A program made the translations under genes and the position numbers. A stretch of DNA of 15,338 nt, taken from assembly GCA_016282555.1 (NCBI GenBank), contig JAEEKU010000025.1, forward strand, positions 1 through 15,338. Reading direction: 5' to 3'. The notes under the pieces are model-generated. The model was not told where the DNA came from, ran no database searches, and saw only the letters and a list, made by a program, of their open reading frames with translations. Each line of letters opens with the position of its first letter. Position 1 is the first letter of the stretch. Positions 15,268-15,338 of the stretch are shown piece by piece. The stretch is from Methanomassiliicoccaceae archaeon. GTDB taxonomy: Archaea; Thermoplasmatota; Thermoplasmata; Methanomassiliicoccales; Methanomethylophilaceae.

Positions 15268-15338
15268 CGCAGAATGTTCCAGTCGCGTCCTTCGGAAAGC
15301 ATCGGCCACGAATAACCGATTTTCCCGCGGGTGAGATC

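Noticed and set aside
14898..15275. The string GACGCAGAAT occurs at 14898-14907 and 15266-15275, the second overlapping the stop at 15265-15267, suggesting a repeat linked to recoding.
   Set aside because: A single shared 10-mer is within chance, and the flanks do not match.
1..15338. CRISPR arrays, insertion sequences with inverted ends, tRNA genes and attachment sites.
   Set aside because: No regularly spaced direct repeats, no paired terminal repeats around the Rpn gene, and no tRNA cloverleaf were seen on reading both strands.

Overview
The window is most consistent with a gut or rumen archaeon of the Thermoplasmatota (Methanomassiliicoccales-like). The evidence is coding at roughly 50-60% GC by hand count of sampled lines, AGGAGGTG-type ribosome sites, TATA-like boxes, T-run terminators, BspA-type leucine-rich repeats, Sel1 repeats and an Rpn-type nuclease gene. 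There is no rRNA or other marker gene, so the assignment is an inference and a bacterial source is not excluded.

Layout. (1) 1-2565, plus strand: a surface-lipid or glycan operon made of a 5'-truncated family 4 glycosyltransferase, a VTT/DedA-like membrane protein and a second family 4 glycosyltransferase. (2) 2622-11359, minus strand: a tight six-gene operon. In transcription order it holds an SPFH/band 7-like protein, a 63-residue one-pass membrane protein, a helical plus beta-domain protein, a beta-domain plus degenerate transglutaminase-like protein, a 1245-residue HRDC-DUF4011-SF1 helicase-VSR-like nuclease, and a Ser/Thr kinase-Sel1-LRR protein. A GC hairpin followed by a T-rich stretch lies at its 3' end. 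(3) 11464-13445, minus strand: a second kinase-Sel1-LRR gene, a full-length paralogue of the first, with its own T-run terminator. A one-base frameshift cuts off the start and glycine loop of this gene. (4) 13594-15338, plus strand: an Rpn-family nuclease gene, then a zinc-ribbon gene broken by an in-frame TGA.

How they may work together. The operon looks like a split version of the large transglutaminase-DUF4011-helicase-nuclease proteins of prokaryotes, here joined to an SPFH scaffold, a small membrane anchor and a kinase carrying a repeat-rich sensor tail. My inference is a membrane-associated, kinase-regulated nucleic-acid surveillance or defence system. The helicase-nuclease would be the effector, the pseudo-transglutaminase and beta-domain proteins adaptors, and the LRR tails of the two kinases (lower in GC than the rest) the swappable recognition part. 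No step of this has been tested from the sequence; only the domains and gene order are visible.
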